Positions 25,482 through 34,644 are shown, numbered from the stretch's first letter. The stretch is 64,000 nucleotides of DNA from Chloroflexota bacterium (GCA_028873865.1 JAPPNI010000027.1:156972-220971); one strand, 5' to 3'. Numbers and translations: made by a program. The notes: a model not told the origin generated them from the sequence alone.

Positions 25482-25554
25482 GGGTCTTGGACTCAGGCGT
25501 CACCGATCGCAGCCGATCTGAAGGCTACGACGTGGCCGCGTGCGTTCTCGACGC

Positions 25555-25812
25555 TCACACAGCCTCCGGCCGCGCCAGCAGCACCAACTGCGAGACGTGA
25601 CAGGTCTCGCACCAACAGTGCCAGGACAGCACGCCGGGGTCGCCGAAGAACGGCAGCACCCGCTCCAGGGTGACCTCGTGACCCGCGTGCCCCCAGGCGC
25701 TGAGTTCGCCGTTGACCGCTTCGGCCATCAGCGCCAATCCGTTCGGCCCATCGCTGCAGGGAGGCTCGACCCGGGCTATGGCCAGCTCGACCTGGTTCGC
25801 CGTAATCGTCAT
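25555..25812 (-). CDS. Small conserved protein with C-terminal CxWCETCH motif
   Basis: This 85-residue protein starts at ATG 25812, preceded by GGAGGCGCG. It has an N-terminal helical part (MTITANQVELAIARVEPP) and a C-terminal HCWCETCHVSQLVLLARPEA with cysteines spaced for metal binding or disulfides. It is intact, whereas its paralogue at 21981-22227 is decayed. No known family is recognised. The conservation of HxWCETC between the two copies, despite drift elsewhere, marks the motif as the functional part. Confidence 0.65.
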   Translation of the reverse strand: MTITANQVELAIARVEPPCSDGPNGLALMAEAVNGELSAWGHAGHEVTLERVLPFFGDPGVLSWHCWCETCHVSQLVLLARPEAV

Positions 25813-26485
25813 CGCGCCTCCACCCATGGAGCGGCAACCGCTGCCCAAGCAGGCTAGGCAAACCTCGGCGACGCCCGACCGACCGAGGCACATAACGAGT
25901 TTCCAGAACCCGACGCCCGCGCCCTGTTCACCTCTATTGGACGGGCGTACTACTGGAGATGGTTTCAGGCTTTGCCAGCATTTCCCGCCCAGAAACGCTG
26001 GAGGATTCGTCTCTGATCCGAGACCGGCAAGTTTGGATGAGGTCTGCTCTCCCACGTCCGGTCTCACCGAGGGACAGAAGCGCTCCCGCAGCGCGAACGA
26101 GCCAAGGGATGAGGATTGCTCTCCCCCACGCTGGTTCAGGAAGCGGAATCGACACGGGCGGACGCCGTATGGCTCCAGGGCCCCGAACTGACACCTGACC
26201 GAGCCGCTCCCAGGGCAGTTCGGTTGCTTCGTGTCCGCGCCCATAGATCGAGCCTGGCCGATTGAGCACACCTGCTCTCAGGCGCGCTTCGGCCGCACCG
26301 CCCACCCCCTCTTCAGCGCACTCCGACTCCCGCCGGTCACGGCATCCGCCAACGGGAGCAGTGCGTCCATCAGCCAGTCTCATTCGCCAACTGCAAAGAC
26401 CAGCGCCTCCGGATGCCGGCGCCGGTCGCCAATCACCCACGTCACACACCACCCACTGAACGCAGGAACACGAAGGGAGTTCCAG
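25813..26485. other. Intergenic region before the replication module
   Basis: No recognisable gene lies in these 670 bases. One visible oddity is an internal imperfect repeat, GGATGAGGTCTGCTCTCCC near 26035 and GGATGAGGATTGCTCTCCC near 26107. Promoters for the rightward module are expected at its right end, but none is clear. Confidence 0.4.
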
Positions 26486-27031
26486 ATGGAGAACGTCAAG
26501 CACGCCACAGGCACCAGGGCCCGCTACGTCGGTCCCACAGCCGCGCGGATCGCCGAGCTGATCGCGCCCCGGCAGCGGGTCCGCTTCGAGCGCGGCTGGT
26601 TCTGGACCACCGCCGTCTGCCACGGCTCGCAGCAGAACCAGCTGAGTTTCCGCCAGCGGCCGGACGGCGACGGGATCGATGTCCGCTGCCGCTCGGCCGG
26701 TTGCGCACGCGAGCGGGTGATCCGCTCGCTGGAGCAACTGACCGGCAAGTCGATCTGGTCGGCCTACTCGACCCAACACAGCACCTCTGCTTCGACGACG
26801 ACGCAAGCTCAGGTTCACCAGACCGGCGGGAACGACAGGACCGGCGGCCGCTCATCGGGCCTCGCCCTGGCGTCGTTCATCGTCCTGCTGCTGGCCGCGC
26901 CGCTGGTGTTCGGCTACGACCTCCAGGTCGTCGCCCTGAACGCATGCGGCCTTGCCTGGGTCGGTTGGCTGGCGCGTCGTGCGCTGGTAGGTCGCCGCCG
27001 GGCCGCAGCGAAAGGAGGCCGACCGCGCTGA
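26486..27031 (+). CDS. Zinc-finger-like protein with C-terminal membrane segments
   Basis: The product has 181 residues from ATG 26486 with GGGAG upstream. Residues 35-90 contain AVCHGSQQNQLSFRQRPDGD and RCRSAGC, a Cys/His pattern seen in primase-associated zinc-binding domains of mobile elements. A Thr/Gln-rich linker follows, then two membrane helices (LALASFIVLLLAAPLVFGY and LNACGLAWVGWLARRAL). It opens the rightward replication/repair module and is followed by a GC hairpin. A membrane-tethered zinc-binding protein next to primase is unusual. No function can be named. Confidence 0.6.
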   Translation: MENVKHATGTRARYVGPTAARIAELIAPRQRVRFERGWFWTTAVCHGSQQNQLSFRQRPDGDGIDVRCRSAGCARERVIRSLEQLTGKSIWSAYSTQHSTSASTTTQAQVHQTGGNDRTGGRSSGLALASFIVLLLAAPLVFGYDLQVVALNACGLAWVGWLARRALVGRRRAAAKGGRPR

Positions 27032-27060
27032 GCCATCTGCACACAGTCCATCCACCTCAA

Positions 27061-27084
27061 GGGCCGTCTCTCCGGAGGCGGCCC
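27061..27084 (+). terminator. Intergenic GC hairpin
   Basis: A ten-pair stem, GGGCCGTCTC with GAGGCGGCCC (one G-T pair), and a four-base loop, followed by TGCTTCGTTG. It is one of several similar hairpins between genes of this module. It lacks a U-run, so attenuation or mRNA processing is as likely as termination. Confidence 0.5.
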
Positions 27085-27141
27085 TGCTTCGTTGCCCCAG
27101 GGCAACACGCAGTCGCACGTCCTCAACGAAAGGAGACACCC

Positions 27142-27600
27142 ATGACTGCAGCCACCACGACCATGACCGCTCCCCGGCCGACGCTGGAGGAACTGGTCGA
27201 CCGGATCATCGACGCCATCTTCGGCCTGGACGAAACGGTCCAGCCGCTGACCTCCCCGGCCCGGGGCATCCACGAGGCGCGCCGCCTGAGACAGACGGGC
27301 GACCTCGACCGAGCGCTCGCCGCGTTCACCGATCTCGACCTGTCCGAGGCGACCGAGGGCGAGCGGCGCTGGGCGCACAGCGAGTTCCTCGACCTCGCCC
27401 GGCGGCGGTTCCGCGATGACGAGGCCTTGGTCTATCGACCCGGCACGGGCCGCGCCGCGGTGCTGACCGCCGACGCCCTTGGCGACGATGGAACGCTCGA
27501 AGTCCGAGCCGTTCTGGGCATGCGCTGGCGGCCGGGCAAACTCGTCTCGCAGCGCAGCCTCAGGGGGCTCAGACCTCTGGCGAGAAGCGGTGCACGGTGA
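27142..27600 (+). CDS. Hypothetical protein, translationally coupled to primase
   Basis: The product has 152 residues; ATG 27142 is preceded by AAAGGAGACACC. A short Thr-rich start is followed by PTLEELVDRIIDAIFGLDE and a charged, probably helical body (RGIHEARRLRQTGDLDRALA). No family is recognised. Its TGA overlaps the GTG start of the primase gene, so the two are produced together. It may be an accessory of replication initiation. Confidence 0.65.
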   Translation: MTAATTTMTAPRPTLEELVDRIIDAIFGLDETVQPLTSPARGIHEARRLRQTGDLDRALAAFTDLDLSEATEGERRWAHSEFLDLARRRFRDDEALVYRPGTGRAAVLTADALGDDGTLEVRAVLGMRWRPGKLVSQRSLRGLRPLARSGAR

Positions 27601-28643
27601 GTTCCGCCCTTGCCAAGGTCGACATCGCCGCGCTCAAGCGACGCCATCCGCTCGGCGATGTGGTCGAAGCGGCCGGCGTCGAACTGCGCGGTCGGGGCCG
27701 GGTCCGCCAGGGCCTCTGCCCCTTCCATGAGGAACGGGAAGGCAGTTTCACCGTCTACACCGACACGCAGAAGTTCCATTGCTTCGGCTGTGGGCTGGGC
27801 GGCGACGTGCTGGACTTCATCCAGCGCACAGACCGCGTCGACCTGCCGGAGGCGATCCGCCGGCTGGAGACCGCTCCGCCGACCCGGCTACCCGCCAGCA
27901 CGGCCGGTCAGACTTCCGCACCTCAAGCGTTGCCGGCCAACAGGGACCCGGCCCTGTTGACGGCAGCGATGCGCTGCTACCAGCGGCAGCTCGGGCTCAG
28001 CCAGGATGCCCAGGCATATCTCGCTTCGCGCGGCATCGATTCCGAGGCCGCCCGACGCCTGGGACTCGGCTACGCCAGCGGTCGCGGGCTGCGCGACTGG
28101 CTCGTGCAGGCGGGCTTCGACGACCGGCGAATCCTCGATAGCGGTCTCGCCTCGGGCGGCCGGGAGCGCTTCCGCGGGATGATCGTCGTTCCCGAACTGG
28201 TCGGGAACCAGGTCCACTGGCTCGCCGGCCGCGCCGTCTGGCCCCAGCTTCGGCCGAGGTTCCAGGCGCTGCCCGGCCCCAAGCCGGTGCTCGGACTCTC
28301 GCGGCTGCCTGCATCGGCGCCATGGATCGTGGTCGCCGAGGGGCTGTTCGACTGGCTCGTACTCAGTGCCTGGGGCCTGCCCGCCGTGGCCGCGCTCGGC
28401 ACACAGGGGATGGACAAGCTGGCTTCCTCGCTCCGGGGACAACCGCGCGTCTTGCTCGCCTTCGACGCCGATGACGCTGGCCGCGAAGCCACCCACCAGC
28501 TCAGGGCACTGCTGGGACTGCACCGCGCCCGGGTCGTGACGATGCCCTCAGGGGTCGGCGATGTCGCGGAACTGGGCGCTCGCCCGGATGGGCGCTCCAT
28601 CTTCCTCGACTCGCTCCGGAACGCGGCGCCGCTAGCTCGGTAG
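27597..28643 (+). CDS. DnaG-type DNA primase of the mobile element
   Basis: The product has 348 residues and its GTG start overlaps the preceding stop. The N-terminal CHC2 zinc-binding domain (residues 12-75) has CPFH near 41 and CFGCGLGGDVLDF near 62. A central region (110-240) is followed by a Toprim domain with VVAEGLFDWL near 245 and LLAFDADDAGR near 286, which supply the catalytic Glu and Asp pair. It is shorter than chromosomal DnaG (about 600 residues) and lacks the C-terminal helicase-binding domain, as usual for plasmid and phage primases. It would make RNA primers for the element. Confidence 0.88.
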   Translation: MSSALAKVDIAALKRRHPLGDVVEAAGVELRGRGRVRQGLCPFHEEREGSFTVYTDTQKFHCFGCGLGGDVLDFIQRTDRVDLPEAIRRLETAPPTRLPASTAGQTSAPQALPANRDPALLTAAMRCYQRQLGLSQDAQAYLASRGIDSEAARRLGLGYASGRGLRDWLVQAGFDDRRILDSGLASGGRERFRGMIVVPELVGNQVHWLAGRAVWPQLRPRFQALPGPKPVLGLSRLPASAPWIVVAEGLFDWLVLSAWGLPAVAALGTQGMDKLASSLRGQPRVLLAFDADDAGREATHQLRALLGLHRARVVTMPSGVGDVAELGARPDGRSIFLDSLRNAAPLAR

Positions 28644-28735
28644 CCGGTCCGACCCGCCGGACTTGTCCCGCTCCACCCATCAACCACCCAGTCACTGAAT
28701 GGAGGGCCAGCTTATGGCCTTTGTCCGACCGTGCC

Positions 28736-28754
28736 CCCGCATCAAGTGCGGGAC
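28736..28754. repeat. Dispersed palindromic repeat, copy 2
   Basis: CCCGCATCAAGTGCGGGAC is the exact reverse complement of the 19-mer at 12251-12269. It lies in the leader of the RAD52-like gene. The two copies stand in opposite orientation, each upstream of a gene transcribed away from the other. Confidence 0.7.
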
Positions 28755-28830
28755 AAGCTCCGCACGGCCACACGGCTGCTGGACTCGGCAGCCGCACCCA
28801 CCCAAACACACCCCTGAACAGGAGCACGAG

Positions 28831-29760
28831 ATGAACAACGGAGCACACAGCAATGGCAACGGGACCGTCACAGCGGTCCGGCGCAACCCGAACGGCCGGG
28901 GCCCGACCCAGTCCACCTACGGCAACGGCAAAGGAGCCAGAGGCCATGGCAACTCTCAGGCGAACACCGAGCCCCAGCCGTCCCTGTCCGCACCGGAGGC
29001 GCTGCACTGGGATGCCCTGGCGCCGCGCGTGACCGAAGCGCTGGCGCAGCCGCTCGACCGGCAGCTGGTCTCCCAACGCAAGGGCCGCGGCGGGCGCGTC
29101 TTCGATTACATCGAAGGCCACACCGCCATCGACCAGGCGAACCGCATCTTCGGATTCGGGGGCTGGGGGTATGACTTGGTCGGCGATGTGAACCTGCACC
29201 GGATTGAGCAGACCGACTCGCGCACCGGCGAGGTGACGACCACGGCCGCCTACTCCGCGGTCGTCAGGGTCAGCGTCCCCGGCACGCCCTCGCGCATCGA
29301 CGTCGGCTTCCAGCCCGTCGCCGACGAGACGCCCGAAGGTCACGAGACCGCGTTCAAGGGCGCGGTGACCGACGGGCTGAAGCGCGCCCTGCGCAGCTTC
29401 GGCGACCGCTTCGGCAACGGCCTCTACGGCGACCCGCCGACCAATGCCCACCGGCACCGCGACACCCAACCCGCGCCACGCCGCCAGCAGCCTGAGGCTC
29501 GGCGAGGGAGCCAGCCTCAGCGCCGCGTCGTGCAGCCCGCCTCCGACGCAGCACGAGGCGACGCCCTCGACGCGCAGAACCTGCGCGCCCAGCTCATCGA
29601 GCTGAGCGCCGAACAAGGGTTCACCGACGAGCAGGTCCGCTCGGCCGTCCAGGCCAAGACCGGCCGTGCGCTTGACGATCTTGGCCCGGCCGAGCTCAAC
29701 CCGCTGGTCGCCTCGGCCGCCGACAAGCTGGAACGGATGCAGCGGACTCCGGCCGACTAG
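28831..29760 (+). CDS. RAD52/Rad22-like single-strand annealing protein
   Basis: The product has about 309 residues from ATG 28831, preceded by AGGAGCACGAG. After a Gly/Asn-rich start, residues 50-210 show the RAD52-like core: SQRKGRGGRVFDYIEGHTAI, NRIFGFGGWGYDLVGDV, TGEVTTTAAYSAVVRVSV and ETAFKGAVTDGLKRALRSFG. A Gln/Arg-rich linker (210-250) leads to a small C-terminal helical domain. Such proteins anneal complementary single strands in phage- and plasmid-type recombination, usually with an exonuclease and SSB, which lie just downstream here. The grouping suggests a Red-like recombination set. Confidence 0.87.
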   Translation: MNNGAHSNGNGTVTAVRRNPNGRGPTQSTYGNGKGARGHGNSQANTEPQPSLSAPEALHWDALAPRVTEALAQPLDRQLVSQRKGRGGRVFDYIEGHTAIDQANRIFGFGGWGYDLVGDVNLHRIEQTDSRTGEVTTTAAYSAVVRVSVPGTPSRIDVGFQPVADETPEGHETAFKGAVTDGLKRALRSFGDRFGNGLYGDPPTNAHRHRDTQPAPRRQQPEARRGSQPQRRVVQPASDAARGDALDAQNLRAQLIELSAEQGFTDEQVRSAVQAKTGRALDDLGPAELNPLVASAADKLERMQRTPAD

Positions 29761-29781
29761 CGCTCACATCCATCCTGGCGA

Positions 29782-29814
29782 AGCGGGGTCGTCCGCCCAA
29801 CGGGCCGCCCCGCT
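29782..29814 (+). terminator. Intergenic GC hairpin
   Basis: Arms AGCGGGG and CCCCGCT enclose a 19-base loop that is itself GC-rich. It follows the RAD52-like gene by about 20 bases and precedes the nuclease gene. Same design as the other hairpins of this module. Confidence 0.4.
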
Positions 29815-29847
29815 CCCCCTCTATCGGACCCTCTGAAAGGAGCCGTT

Positions 29848-30951
29848 ATGACCACCACCGCAACCACGTCCACGAACGTGTTCAGCCGACCCGCCGCCCG
29901 CTTCGTCGCGGGTGGGCTCAACATCCGCGCCTCGGCCCTTGGCCAGTGCCGCCGCGCGCTCTGGTACACGGCCACCGAGCAGCCGGTCACCAATCCACCC
30001 GAGTCCGAGTCGCTGACCCTGCTCGAGGCGGGCAACGCGCTCGAACCGGTCGTCGTCCGCGCCATGCGCCGCGCCGGCTGGCGCGTGACTCCCGCCGACC
30101 GCGCCGATCCTCAGTCGGTCACGGTCGAGGCGAGCCCAGGATTGACCGTGACCGGCCATCCCGACGCCACTGGCTGTCCTCCTTCCGAGGGAGGAGCCGC
30201 CGCAGCCGTCGAGCAGTTCCTGTTCGGCGACGCAGAACCGAACTCTCCAAACGAGGACATCGTGATCGAGGTCAAGACGCGCGGGCCGGAGGCGTTTAAG
30301 CGCTGGCGCACGCTGGGCGCCGAACGCAGCCACCCCGAGTCGGTCGCCCAGGCGGCCTGCTACTCGCTGGGCGTGTTCGGTGAGTGCCGCGACGTGGTGA
30401 TCGCCACGCTCGACACCGGCTCGCGCACGTGGGACTACGAGGAGATTCCCGCCGCACGGGCCGAGCGCGCCTGGCGTAACGCCTCGGTGCGCATCGAGGC
30501 GTTGGCAGAGCATCACGCGCTCAACGGGCCGGACCCCGAAGCGTTGCCGGAACGCGACTTCACCGCCTTGGACTGGCAGTGCAAACGCTGCCCCTACCTC
30601 AACCTCTGCCAGCCCGGCGGAGCGGGCGAGGCTCAAGACGACGGCGAACAGACCGAGCCGGTCTCGGACGGACAGGCGCGCCAGGCGCTGCGCGAGTACG
30701 AACAGGCCCAGGCACGGATCAAGTCGCTCGAAACGGACAAGCGCGGCGCCCTCAAGACCCTTCAGCACTGGCTCCAGCGGAAAGGAGAGACCAAGGCAAA
30801 GCTGGAGGGGTCCGACAAGACGCGCACGGTCGGCATGGTCACAAGCCGCCGCTACTCGGTCGACCACACGCGGCTCAACGCGCTGCTCGGACCCGAACAG
30901 CGCGCCGAGATCGTGACCGAGCAAGTCTCGGAGTACCTCCGGGTCAGCTGA
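29848..30951 (+). CDS. PD-(D/E)XK exonuclease with putative Fe-S cysteine set (Cas4/RecB-like)
   Basis: The 367-residue protein has AAAGGAGC before the ATG. The nuclease core shows GHPDA near residue 103, IEVKTRG near 140 and QAACYSLGV near 170, matching motifs II, III and the Gln-Tyr of RecB-type nucleases. One Cys near 34 (LGQCRRALW) and three at about 245, 248 and 254 (CKRCPYLNLC) form the four-cysteine set that holds a 4Fe-4S cluster in Cas4 and AddB. No CRISPR genes are nearby, so it is not a CRISPR Cas4 here. Placed between the annealing protein and SSB, it is probably the exonuclease of a Red-like recombination pair. A C-terminal coiled coil follows. Confidence 0.85.
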   Translation: MTTTATTSTNVFSRPAARFVAGGLNIRASALGQCRRALWYTATEQPVTNPPESESLTLLEAGNALEPVVVRAMRRAGWRVTPADRADPQSVTVEASPGLTVTGHPDATGCPPSEGGAAAAVEQFLFGDAEPNSPNEDIVIEVKTRGPEAFKRWRTLGAERSHPESVAQAACYSLGVFGECRDVVIATLDTGSRTWDYEEIPAARAERAWRNASVRIEALAEHHALNGPDPEALPERDFTALDWQCKRCPYLNLCQPGGAGEAQDDGEQTEPVSDGQARQALREYEQAQARIKSLETDKRGALKTLQHWLQRKGETKAKLEGSDKTRTVGMVTSRRYSVDHTRLNALLGPEQRAEIVTEQVSEYLRVS

Positions 30952-30996
30952 CCACCCAATCCTTGGAGTCGACGCCCGCTCGACCGGGCGCCACAC

Positions 30997-31027
30997 AGCC
31001 CCGCGCTCCCAGAAGGGACGCGAGGCT
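30997..31027 (+). terminator. Intergenic GC hairpin of the CCGCGCTCCC type
   Basis: Arms AGCCCCGCGCTCCC and GGGACGCGAGGCT (one bulge, one wobble) enclose AGAA, followed by GCTTCGTT. The same core recurs at 31536 and 32069. It separates the nuclease gene from the first ssb. Confidence 0.5.
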
Positions 31028-31114
31028 GCTTCGTTGAACTGGCGCGGCCAGTCCCGGACTCGAACGTAGGGGGCAGTTCCGCGCCGCACACGCTCTCTGA
31101 AAGGAGCACTGCCA

Positions 31115-31489
31115 ATGTCACGCACGATCAACCGAGTCGAACTGTTGGGCCGGGTCGGCAGCGACCCCGAGCTGCGCCGCACTCAGGCCGGGACGGCTGT
31201 CGTCCAGCTCAGGCTGGCGACCGATCGCCGCCGCGAGAACGGCAGCGAGGAGACCGACTGGCACACCGTCGTCTGCTGGGCCAAGCAGGCCGAGGCCGTG
31301 GCCGAGTACGTCCACAAGGGCGAGCGGGTCTACGTCGCCGGCCGAATGCAGCAACAGAGCTGGGAGACCGACGGCGGCGAGCGCCGCAGCCGGATCGAAG
31401 TCCACGCCCAGGAGGTGATCTTCCTCGGTTCAGGCAACGGAAACGGCAACGGCCGCAACGCAGGCAACCAGGGCGAGCAACCCTTCTAG
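31115..31489 (+). CDS. ssb: Single-stranded DNA-binding protein, copy 1
   Basis: The 124-residue protein has AAAGGAGCACTGCC before the ATG. The OB-fold opens with INRVELLGRVGSDPELRRT, then WHTVVCWAKQAEAVAEYV and RVYVAGRMQQQSWETDGGER, all classic SSB motifs. The Gly/Asn-rich tail ends in GEQPF, a short version of the acidic DDDIPF tip through which SSB recruits partners. It is one of two tandem copies about 87% identical at the protein level by eye. It coats single strands during transfer and replication and presumably serves the annealing protein and nuclease upstream. Confidence 0.95.
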   Translation: MSRTINRVELLGRVGSDPELRRTQAGTAVVQLRLATDRRRENGSEETDWHTVVCWAKQAEAVAEYVHKGERVYVAGRMQQQSWETDGGERRSRIEVHAQEVIFLGSGNGNGNGRNAGNQGEQPF

Positions 31490-31535
31490 GTTCAGCCTCC
31501 GATAGCCAACGACGCCTCGCCGTGAGGCGCACCAC

Positions 31536-31565
31536 GGCCCCGCGCTCCCTCAGGGGACGCGGGCC
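31536..31565 (+). terminator. Intergenic GC hairpin of the CCGCGCTCCC type
   Basis: Arms GGCCCCGCGCTCCC and GGGACGCGGGCC enclose TCAG. It is clearly the duplicate of the hairpin at 30997 and was copied together with the ssb gene that follows. Confidence 0.5.
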
Positions 31566-31651
31566 CGCCTCGTTTAACGGGCGCGGCCTGTCCCCGGCTC
31601 GAACGGGGACCTGTCCGCGCCGACACACGCTCTCTGAAAGGAGCACCACCA

Positions 31652-32026
31652 ATGTCACGCACGATCAACCGAGTGGAACTGCTGGGCCGGGTCGGCAGCG
31701 ACCCCGAGCTGCGCCGCACTCAGGGCGGCACCGCCGTCGTCCAGCTGCGGCTGGCGACCGAACGGCGCCGCGAGAACGGGAACGACGAGACCGATTGGCA
31801 CACCGTCGTCTGCTGGGCCAAGCAGGCCGAGGCCGTGGCCGAGTACGTCTGCACGGGCGAGCGTGTCTACGTCGCCGGCCGGCTCCAGCAACGGAGCTGG
31901 GAGACCGACGAAGGCGAGCGCCGCAGCCGGATCGAAGTTCACGCCCACGAGGTGATCTTCCTCGGCTCGGCCAACGGTAACGGTCAGGGCAACGGTCGCA
32001 AGGCCGACGGTGACCAGCCCTTCTAA
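31652..32026 (+). CDS. ssb: Single-stranded DNA-binding protein, copy 2
   Basis: This 124-residue protein is nearly the same as copy 1, with the identical start SRTINRVELLGRVGSDPELR and changes mainly in the loop (NGNDETDW) and the tail (RKADGDQPF). The upstream leader, including CACGCTCTCTGAAAGGAGCAC, is also duplicated, so the repeat unit covers hairpin, leader and gene (about 540 bases). Both copies keep intact OB-folds and tips, so both are probably functional. Keeping two may raise dosage, or allow mixed tetramers if they diverge. Confidence 0.95.
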   Translation: MSRTINRVELLGRVGSDPELRRTQGGTAVVQLRLATERRRENGNDETDWHTVVCWAKQAEAVAEYVCTGERVYVAGRLQQRSWETDEGERRSRIEVHAHEVIFLGSANGNGQGNGRKADGDQPF

Positions 32027-32068
32027 CCCTCCATCGTTCATCGACGCCTCATAGCGAGGCGCTACACA

Positions 32069-32097
32069 GGGCCGCGCTCCCTCGTCGGACGCGGCCC
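32069..32097 (+). terminator. Intergenic GC hairpin of the CCGCGCTCCC type
   Basis: Arms GGGCCGCG and CGCGGCCC enclose CTCCCTCGTCGGA, followed by CGCTTCAT. It ends the second ssb and precedes radC. Confidence 0.5.
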
Positions 32098-32128
32098 CGC
32101 TTCATGTCCACGCAGAAAGGACCTCCAA

Positions 32129-32656
32129 ATGACTACTGCGCACCAACCTCCCCTCATCCCGTCCACCGACGACCCCGAACGCCAGGCGCTGCTCGACGCG
32201 CTTCGGCAGAACCTCCACCTGCTGGGCGAACTCGCGATCCGCTACGAGGTCGAGACCCGGCCCGAACGGCCACCGGACATGCCCACCATCTACCGGCCCG
32301 AGACGGTCGTCGACCTCCTGGGCGAGGAGATGAGCCAACTCGCCCAGGAACAGGTCCGGGTGCTGCTGCTCGACCGCAAGAACAGGGTCGTCGGCCAGCG
32401 GACCATCTACCAGGGCAACTCGTATGCGGCGCTGGTTCGCCCGGCCGAAGTCTTCCGACCCGCCGTGATTGAGGCCGTTCCGCACATCGTCGTCGTGCAC
32501 TCGCACCCGTCCGGCGACCCGGAACCGAGCCGCGACGACATCAAGCTGACCAAGGACCTCACCGAGGTCGGCAATCTCCTGGGCATCGAACTCCTGGACC
32601 ACATCGTGATCGGGGCGGACGGCTGGGTGTCGATCAAGCAGCAAGGCCTCGCCTGA
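32129..32656 (+). CDS. radC: RadC-like JAB/MPN metalloprotein
   Basis: The product has 175 residues; AGAAAGGACCTCC precedes the ATG. The JAMM motif HSHPSGDPEPSRDD near residue 127 supplies the zinc-binding His, His and Asp. The earlier VRVLLLDRKNRVVGQRTIYQ and the later GNLLGIELLDHIVIGADGW complete the RadC fold. The N-terminal helix-hairpin-helix of chromosomal RadC is missing, as is usual on mobile elements. The biochemical role of RadC is unsettled, but it is a frequent companion of SSB and primase on plasmids and ICEs. Confidence 0.9.
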   Translation: MTTAHQPPLIPSTDDPERQALLDALRQNLHLLGELAIRYEVETRPERPPDMPTIYRPETVVDLLGEEMSQLAQEQVRVLLLDRKNRVVGQRTIYQGNSYAALVRPAEVFRPAVIEAVPHIVVVHSHPSGDPEPSRDDIKLTKDLTEVGNLLGIELLDHIVIGADGWVSIKQQGLA

Positions 32657-32704
32657 GCCCGCTTCCCCGCACACCGCACTCAACGAAAGCAACTGTCTTG
32701 AAAG

Positions 32705-33605
<901 letters not shown>

Positions 33606-33805
33606 CTCTCGTCACGGACTGGCCCGTCCTTGCCAGATGCGGGCTCAACGGCCCCGGCAACTGTTCGGGCTCTGCTGCATGCAGAGGTGCGGCGACCCAA
33701 GCTTTCGTACGGCCTGCTCGGCCAAGGACGAGTCGGTCTACCACACCCCCAGTTCCCTGGGAGACAACCCTCCCAAGGCCAAACGGAAAGATACAAGGAC
33801 GAGCG

Positions 33806-34456
33806 ATGCTCGACACCCCAACCACGTCTCCTGCCGGAGGCGAACCCGAGACCCAGCTGTACACGATCACGGCGGGCGGCTTCTCCGCCACCTGCGACGC
33901 CTTCGCCTCCGATCCCGAGCAGAACCAGCTCTGGTTCTGCTCGATGGTCGGCGCCCAGACCTCGCTCAAGGCGATCTGGGCGGCGCTGCTCAACTCACCG
34001 CCCTCGCCCGCCTTCCTGATCAAGGGCGCCGTGGATGAGCTGCACGAGGGCGGCTACGAGCGCTGCCAGATCCCCGAGACCAGCATCGGCACCTGGAAGA
34101 CGAAGATCGCGCGGCTGCCGCAGGCCGGCGCTTGGCACGCGATGGTGTTCACGCAAATGGCCGAGCTCTCGTTCGAGCGCGACGCCTTCCTGCTGCTCAC
34201 CCCGGACGCCTCTGAAGCCCCGGCGCTGCACCTGCGCTTCCTCAACCAGCGCACCGAGCTGCCGATTCACCGCAGCTGGGCCGACTGGCTCTGGCAGCAG
34301 GGTCTGGAGTCGGAGTCGATCCGGCCGCTCAAGTCGGAGGGCCTCCACGCCTGGTACTGCCACCACGACCCGCACGGGCTGGAAAGCGAGCTCTCGGCCG
34401 CTGTCAGGTACGGCGCGCTCCGGCTGCCGCGCCAGCTGAATGGAGCGGCGGCATGA
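33806..34456 (+). CDS. Hypothetical protein of the mobile element
   Basis: The 216-residue protein has AAGGACGAG upstream of ATG 33806. It is soluble, with no signal or membrane segment. Readable blocks include LYTITAGGFSATCDAFASDP, WFCSMVGAQTSLKAIWAALL and LHAWYCHHDPHGLE. No domain is recognised. It is translationally coupled (ATGA) to the small gene at 34453, opening a chain of overlapping small genes that leads into the intron-split methyltransferase. It may be a host-takeover or accessory protein, but no evidence supports a specific role. Confidence 0.6.
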   Translation: MLDTPTTSPAGGEPETQLYTITAGGFSATCDAFASDPEQNQLWFCSMVGAQTSLKAIWAALLNSPPSPAFLIKGAVDELHEGGYERCQIPETSIGTWKTKIARLPQAGAWHAMVFTQMAELSFERDAFLLLTPDASEAPALHLRFLNQRTELPIHRSWADWLWQQGLESESIRPLKSEGLHAWYCHHDPHGLESELSAAVRYGALRLPRQLNGAAA

Positions 34457-34644
34457 GCCACCGCTACGTCACGGTCACAGTCGAGACCCGCGCCTCGGAG
34501 GACGACATCTGCGGTGAGGAGATCACCGCGATCTACAACCTCGACCTGGAGGAGGACGCCTCCTACATCGATGGCCAGGTCCATGAGGACCTGCACGACC
34601 ACCTGCGCAACCTGCTTGCGCAGTACGGGGGAGGCGGCGAATGA
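34453..34644 (+). CDS. Small acidic hypothetical protein
   Basis: A 63-residue acidic protein (VTVTVETRASEDDICGEEIT...). Both ends overlap neighbouring genes by four bases. The C-terminal block VHEDLHDHLRNLL resembles EDLEDHLVSLI in the next protein, so the two are probably distant tandem paralogues. No known family. Confidence 0.6.
   Translation: MSHRYVTVTVETRASEDDICGEEITAIYNLDLEEDASYIDGQVHEDLHDHLRNLLAQYGGGGE

Noticed and set aside
29848..30951. Cas4 of a CRISPR system
   Set aside because: The nuclease has the Cas4-like cysteine set, but no cas genes or repeat-spacer arrays were found. The neighbours are RAD52-like and SSB genes.
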